Below the pieces are notes generated by a model. That model searched no databases and had not been told where the DNA came from. It saw nothing but the letters and a program-made list of their open reading frames with translations. The position numbers were made by a program, and so were the translations under genes. From a virus, in the IMG/VR virus record IMGVR_UViG_3300013131_004463, positions 1 to 64,000 of that record: a stretch of DNA of 64,000 nucleotides; one strand, 5' to 3'. Position 1 is the stretch's first letter. The number at the start of each line of letters is the position of its first letter. Shown one piece after another: positions 61,127 through 64,000 of the stretch.

Positions 61127-61133
61127 ATTACAC
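61127..61133 (-). promoter_or_regulatory. GTGTAAT motif heading the connector operon
   Basis: Minus-strand TTTAAAGTGTAATTTAAGG, seven bases before the ATG at 61119. Same motif as before the tail tube, tape measure and divergent tail genes. Confidence 0.45.
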
Positions 61134-61150
61134 TTTAAATTATTGTAAAT

Positions 61151-62017
61151 TTAAAGCAAAGTTGATAATATTTCTTCTGTATTAAATGCTTCTGCTATAT
61201 TATAATTACACTGATGAGGCAATCCAACAAACTCTTTTTCAAGTATAATCCCATCTATGTTATGAGTGAAAACTTTAGCTTGATCTTTGGCTAATATATT
61301 AGAATGTATATTATAACCAAGTCTGTCTGGACGAGTGCCTATCCAACAAACAGTAGATGGAAGCATTAACGCAGCTGCGGCATGTTGAGCAAAAGAATCT
61401 ATAAATAATCTTTTTTGACTTAAACCTATCAAACAAAACATGTCTCTCCAATTTGCATTAACTTTTTCTGTATTTTCAAATGATATCTGATCATCCCTAG
61501 CAATATGAAATATATGATATTTATCTTTTAATCTACTCACTAAATTATTAACTAAAAATTCTGGAAGATCTCTTGCCCAACTATAATTATTTCCTTCTCC
61601 ACCGCCATTAGTTTGTAGAAGTAGAATTGGTTTTTCTCTTTTGAACTTCTTTATATTTTCATAAATTTCTGGATAGTTTAAGAATAATCTTGGATTTTCT
61701 CCACTATATTTTAGTCCAAACATGCCACACCAAGCTTCAATTAAATGTTTATTTTCAACTACATATTCATTGCTTTGATATACTTCATTGCCTAAAAATA
61801 TAGTATCTTTATCTTTTATAAAATCTTCATGAAAATATTGAACAGTGTTTGATCTGTATACTCTATGCACAAATGGATTATTAAGAAACGCCTCTGGATA
61901 AGGACAAATTATTATTAATTTTCTATCTGGATAATTTTTATTTATATTTTCAGCAACTGCAGTTGCAGCTATATGTTTACCAATTCCACCTTGAAGAAAA
62001 AATACTACAGTTTTCAA
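61151..62017 (-). CDS. Glycosyltransferase family 9-like (heptosyltransferase type)
   Basis: A 288-residue protein. VVFFLQGGIGKHIAATAVAE at the N-terminus is the GT9 acceptor half, PILLLQTNGGGEGNNYSW begins the donor half, and MFCLIGLSQKRLFIDSFAQH then AAALMLPSTVCWIGTRPDR match the nucleotide-sugar site, with FIDS-x-H in place of the usual DSG-MHLA. In bacteria GT9 transfers heptose to LPS core. It is downstream of the two GT25 genes on the same strand, forming a second glycan cluster next to a fibre gene. Confidence 0.75.
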   Translation of the reverse strand: MKTVVFFLQGGIGKHIAATAVAENINKNYPDRKLIIICPYPEAFLNNPFVHRVYRSNTVQYFHEDFIKDKDTIFLGNEVYQSNEYVVENKHLIEAWCGMFGLKYSGENPRLFLNYPEIYENIKKFKREKPILLLQTNGGGEGNNYSWARDLPEFLVNNLVSRLKDKYHIFHIARDDQISFENTEKVNANWRDMFCLIGLSQKRLFIDSFAQHAAAALMLPSTVCWIGTRPDRLGYNIHSNILAKDQAKVFTHNIDGIILEKEFVGLPHQCNYNIAEAFNTEEILSTLL

Positions 62018-62018
62018 T

Positions 62019-62765
62019 TTATGCTAATAAAATTTCATTTGCGAATGAAGAATGACCATTATCTCCATTTCTTTCGGTTTGAAAACTAACATCAATTCCA
62101 TAACAATTAATATTAGGATATATTGTTGATAAATATTCATCTACTGGACCGATTATAGTTGATTCTGATAATTTTTTAGCAATTTCTCCTTTTATTATGT
62201 AAGCTTGTAAATATAATGCTGCATTTATTTTATATATATTCTGTGAGTGAGAACGTATCTTAAAATCAGTTGGTTCAAAACTTAAAAAGTTATTTTTATT
62301 ACCCCAGCCAAGTAAAAATATATCAAAATTTAGCTTATTTTTAATATTTTCTAAATCATTAAATAATTCGTTTAGTCTCAGGAAGAAGGTAACATCGTCT
62401 TCCATAATTAATGAATATTCATAATTTTGCGCTAATTTCCAAGCTTTTCTATGACTTTGCGCCACGCAAGCTTCTGAGATAGATATATTAACTAAATCTT
62501 TTTCATAATCATAAGATTTAAGCTTCATTAACTCACTTTGACTAGTAGTTGTGCAGAAATATTCTTTTTGTATTAAATTAAGAAGATTAGCATTCTTGAC
62601 TTTATCTTGATCAACGTATTCTTTACCGTCTTTATTAATAGATATAAAATCTTTATAGTCAATAGCTGGGACTCTTTCAAATTCAACTTCGTGAAAATTT
62701 AAAAGCCCAGTACTATGAATTAGTCTATCTTGTCTTCTATCAAGATTAATAACAAAAGTTTTCAT
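62019..62765 (-). CDS. Glycosyltransferase family 25
   Basis: A 248-residue protein: TFVINLDRRQDRLIHSTGLL at the N-terminus, IDYKDFISINKDG, EACVAQSHRKAWKLAQ, and the metal site YSLIMEDDVTFFLRLN near residue 120, then NFDIFLLGWGNK and IGPVDEYLSTIY. It is closely related to the gene at 62816, roughly half identical by eye, indicating tandem duplication. It uses a TATAATA-type array as spacer. Confidence 0.85.
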   Translation of the reverse strand: MKTFVINLDRRQDRLIHSTGLLNFHEVEFERVPAIDYKDFISINKDGKEYVDQDKVKNANLLNLIQKEYFCTTTSQSELMKLKSYDYEKDLVNISISEACVAQSHRKAWKLAQNYEYSLIMEDDVTFFLRLNELFNDLENIKNKLNFDIFLLGWGNKNNFLSFEPTDFKIRSHSQNIYKINAALYLQAYIIKGEIAKKLSESTIIGPVDEYLSTIYPNINCYGIDVSFQTERNGDNGHSSFANEILLA

Positions 62766-62792
62766 ATATTATATATTATATATTATATATAT
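62765..62792 (-). repeat. Tandem TATAATA heptamer repeat
   Basis: About three to four copies of TATAATA on the minus strand directly upstream of the GT25 gene start at 62765. It contains several perfect TATAAT boxes, two and nine bases from the ATG. It is related to the array at 15811 in opposite orientation. Confidence 0.7.
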
Positions 62793-62815
62793 TTTATATC
62801 AAAATTATTTTATAA

Positions 62816-63559
62816 TTAAATTATTAATCTACTTTTTACTGGATCTGAAGAGTGGGCGTTATCTATTAAATCATTTTCAGTTTGTAGAGAGGCATACATT
62901 CCATAACAATTTATATTTTCATATAGCGCCGCCACATGTTCATCTACTGGACCAATAATAGTAGATTCATAAAGTTTTTTAGCCATATCTTTGGTTACTA
63001 TATATGCATGCAAGCATAATGCATAATTAATTTTTTGTATGAGATATGAAGTATTAATATTTTCTAAAAAAAACATATTCGTTGCATATCCAATAGCCCA
63101 GCCTAATAAAAATATATCAAAATTAACATTAAACTCATTTTCTATATGGTTTAATAAAGGTGGAATTCTTTGAGTAAATGTAATATCATCTTCTAATATC
63201 AAAGAGTAATCATAATTCATGGCTTCTTTCCAAACTTTCTTATGACTTTTAGCAACACAAACTTCTGATAATGTCATCTTTAAAAGATCATTTTCTTTAT
63301 CATAATGTTTTAATTGTAACAATTCATCTTGGCCTCTATGCAAGCAAACATATTCTGTTTGGATCTTTTCTAGTAAATCTGTTTTATTTATTTTTTGATA
63401 ATCTATATATTCTTGATTATTTTCATCTATAGAAATAAAATCTTTATAATCTATTCCTGATATTTTTTCAAAAGATGGAATACCATGAAATTCAAGATGT
63501 TTTTTCATATACTCAAGCCTATCTTGTCTTCTGTCTAAATTAATAACAAAAGTTTTCAT
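62816..63559 (-). CDS. Glycosyltransferase family 25 (paralogue)
   Basis: A 247-residue protein with the same plan as the 62019 gene: TFVINLDRRQDRLEYMKKHL, SGIDYKDFISIDENN, SEVCVAKSHKKVWKEAMNYD and the metal site YSLILEDDITFTQR. LCLHAYIVTKDMAKKLYEST and IGPVDEHVAALYENIN show that the acceptor side is also conserved. A TATAAATA box (63573-63566) lies six bases before its ATG on the minus strand. The pair may modify the adjacent fibre protein or host surface. Confidence 0.85.
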   Translation of the reverse strand: MKTFVINLDRRQDRLEYMKKHLEFHGIPSFEKISGIDYKDFISIDENNQEYIDYQKINKTDLLEKIQTEYVCLHRGQDELLQLKHYDKENDLLKMTLSEVCVAKSHKKVWKEAMNYDYSLILEDDITFTQRIPPLLNHIENEFNVNFDIFLLGWAIGYATNMFFLENINTSYLIQKINYALCLHAYIVTKDMAKKLYESTIIGPVDEHVAALYENINCYGMYASLQTENDLIDNAHSSDPVKSRLII

Positions 63560-63568
63560 ATTTTATAT

Positions 63569-64000
63569 TTATATAGCAGTATTCCCATATATTATGTATC
63601 CGTTATCTCCGCTATGCAATAATGAGATTGTTGCATATTGACCTGCGGTTCTAAATTGATTATTATAACTATTTAGAGTTACTCCTGCTGAACCAGTAAT
63701 TTGAACTTGACCTGCTCCAATTTGTATAATTGATGTATTAAATCCAGTAGGATTTCCAAAACTTATTGTGCCAGTTAACATTGATCCAGAGTTTGCAAGA
63801 ACAATTCTACTATTATATCCTGTGCCAATTGAAAAATTTGTATTTGCATTTAATATATTTGATGTAGCATTAATTAAATTACTATCACAAAAATCAACTC
63901 TTCCAGGAAGTGGAGATGGAGATAAAGTTATATTACTGCCTGTTAAAAATATTCCACCATTAAAATCTAACGATAAAGAGCAAGCGCCTCTTGATGCTTT
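63569..64000 (-). CDS. C-terminus of a tail-fibre-like protein (partial)
   Basis: A 143-residue C-terminal fragment running off the right edge, in one open frame. It contains SRGACSLSLDFNGGIFLTGS, RVDFCDSNLINATSNILNAN and the end IQIGAGQVQITGSAGVTLNS then QFRTAGQYATISLLHSGDNG, ending YIIYGNTAI. The GAG-x-V-x-I-x-GSAGV-T-L then GQYATISLL pattern is the usual trimeric C-terminal module of phage fibres and spikes. The receptor-binding part lies outside. Its neighbours on the same strand are the GT25 genes. Confidence 0.65.
   Translation of the reverse strand, partial: KASRGACSLSLDFNGGIFLTGSNITLSPSPLPGRVDFCDSNLINATSNILNANTNFSIGTGYNSRIVLANSGSMLTGTISFGNPTGFNTSIIQIGAGQVQITGSAGVTLNSYNNQFRTAGQYATISLLHSGDNGYIIYGNTAI

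Noticed and set aside
63566-63573. T4-type late promoter TATAAATA
   Set aside because: It occurs at this single gene start and is absent from other virion operons, so it is more likely a plain -10 box in AT-rich DNA.
1-64000. tRNA genes, integrase and attachment sites
   Set aside because: Apart from the tmRNA I saw no cloverleaf sequence, and no integrase-type protein appears, so there is no support for lysogeny genes in this window.

Overview
The window is one side of a large, AT-rich (roughly 30 % GC by eye) genome of a tailed bacteriophage with a long non-contractile (siphovirus-type) tail. Evidence for a phage is the lambda-like tail-tip set (M, L, K, I, J homologues), a 2481-residue tape measure protein, a head-tail connector to major tail protein series, and a phage-style replication block (UvsX/RecA, DnaB, DnaG-type primase, ThyX, DNA polymerase III alpha). 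Lambda-type L/K/I/J proteins and O-antigen-like sugar enzymes suggest a Gram-negative host. No terminase, portal, capsid, lysis or integrase gene lies in the window, so it is a fragment of a larger genome.

Layout. 1-1850: end of an unknown gene, a reverse-strand methyltransferase-like gene, a degenerate gene remnant, a small ORF and a phage-encoded tmRNA with its own sigma70-like promoter. 1850-4760: an HNH endonuclease and two virion-type proteins (FN3 protein and Pro/Gly-rich protein). 4786-23562: a ~19 kb glycan cassette on the plus strand with about eleven glycosyltransferase-like genes, methyltransferases, a HAD-nucleotidyltransferase fusion, RmlB-, Gmd-, RmlD- and RfbH-like sugar-nucleotide enzymes, a sugar C-methyltransferase and a GDPD-like protein. 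23602-38179: replication/recombination: UvsX, a PD-(D/E)XK nuclease, DnaB helicase, ThyX, primase, RecB-like nuclease, a DNA polymerase III alpha split into separate PHP and polymerase genes with a DEDDh exonuclease gene between them, an SSB-like protein, two more glycosyltransferase genes and a possible annealing protein. 38176-39771: three reverse-strand genes. 39824-47599: tail-tip genes on the plus strand. 47600-61119: connector, tail tube, chaperone-region and tape measure genes on the minus strand, converging on the tail-tip operon. 61151-64000: minus-strand GT9-like and two GT25 genes and the C-terminus of a tail-fibre-like protein.

Two apparent promoter classes organise expression. 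Class 1 is a sigma70-like -35/-10 pair, mostly with 16-18 bp spacing, placed so that the predicted transcription start falls on or within a few bases of the start codon. It occurs before at least eleven early/metabolic transcription units and predicts leaderless mRNAs. Class 2 is a GTGTAAT-type motif found mostly before virion genes, including a perfect palindrome that could drive two divergent tail genes.

Together the genes suggest a phage that makes and attaches its own unusual deoxy-sugars. Likely targets are its virion or the host envelope. It also has carbohydrate-binding modules built into its tail-tip proteins M and L. Functional names come from motifs read by eye; no database search was possible.
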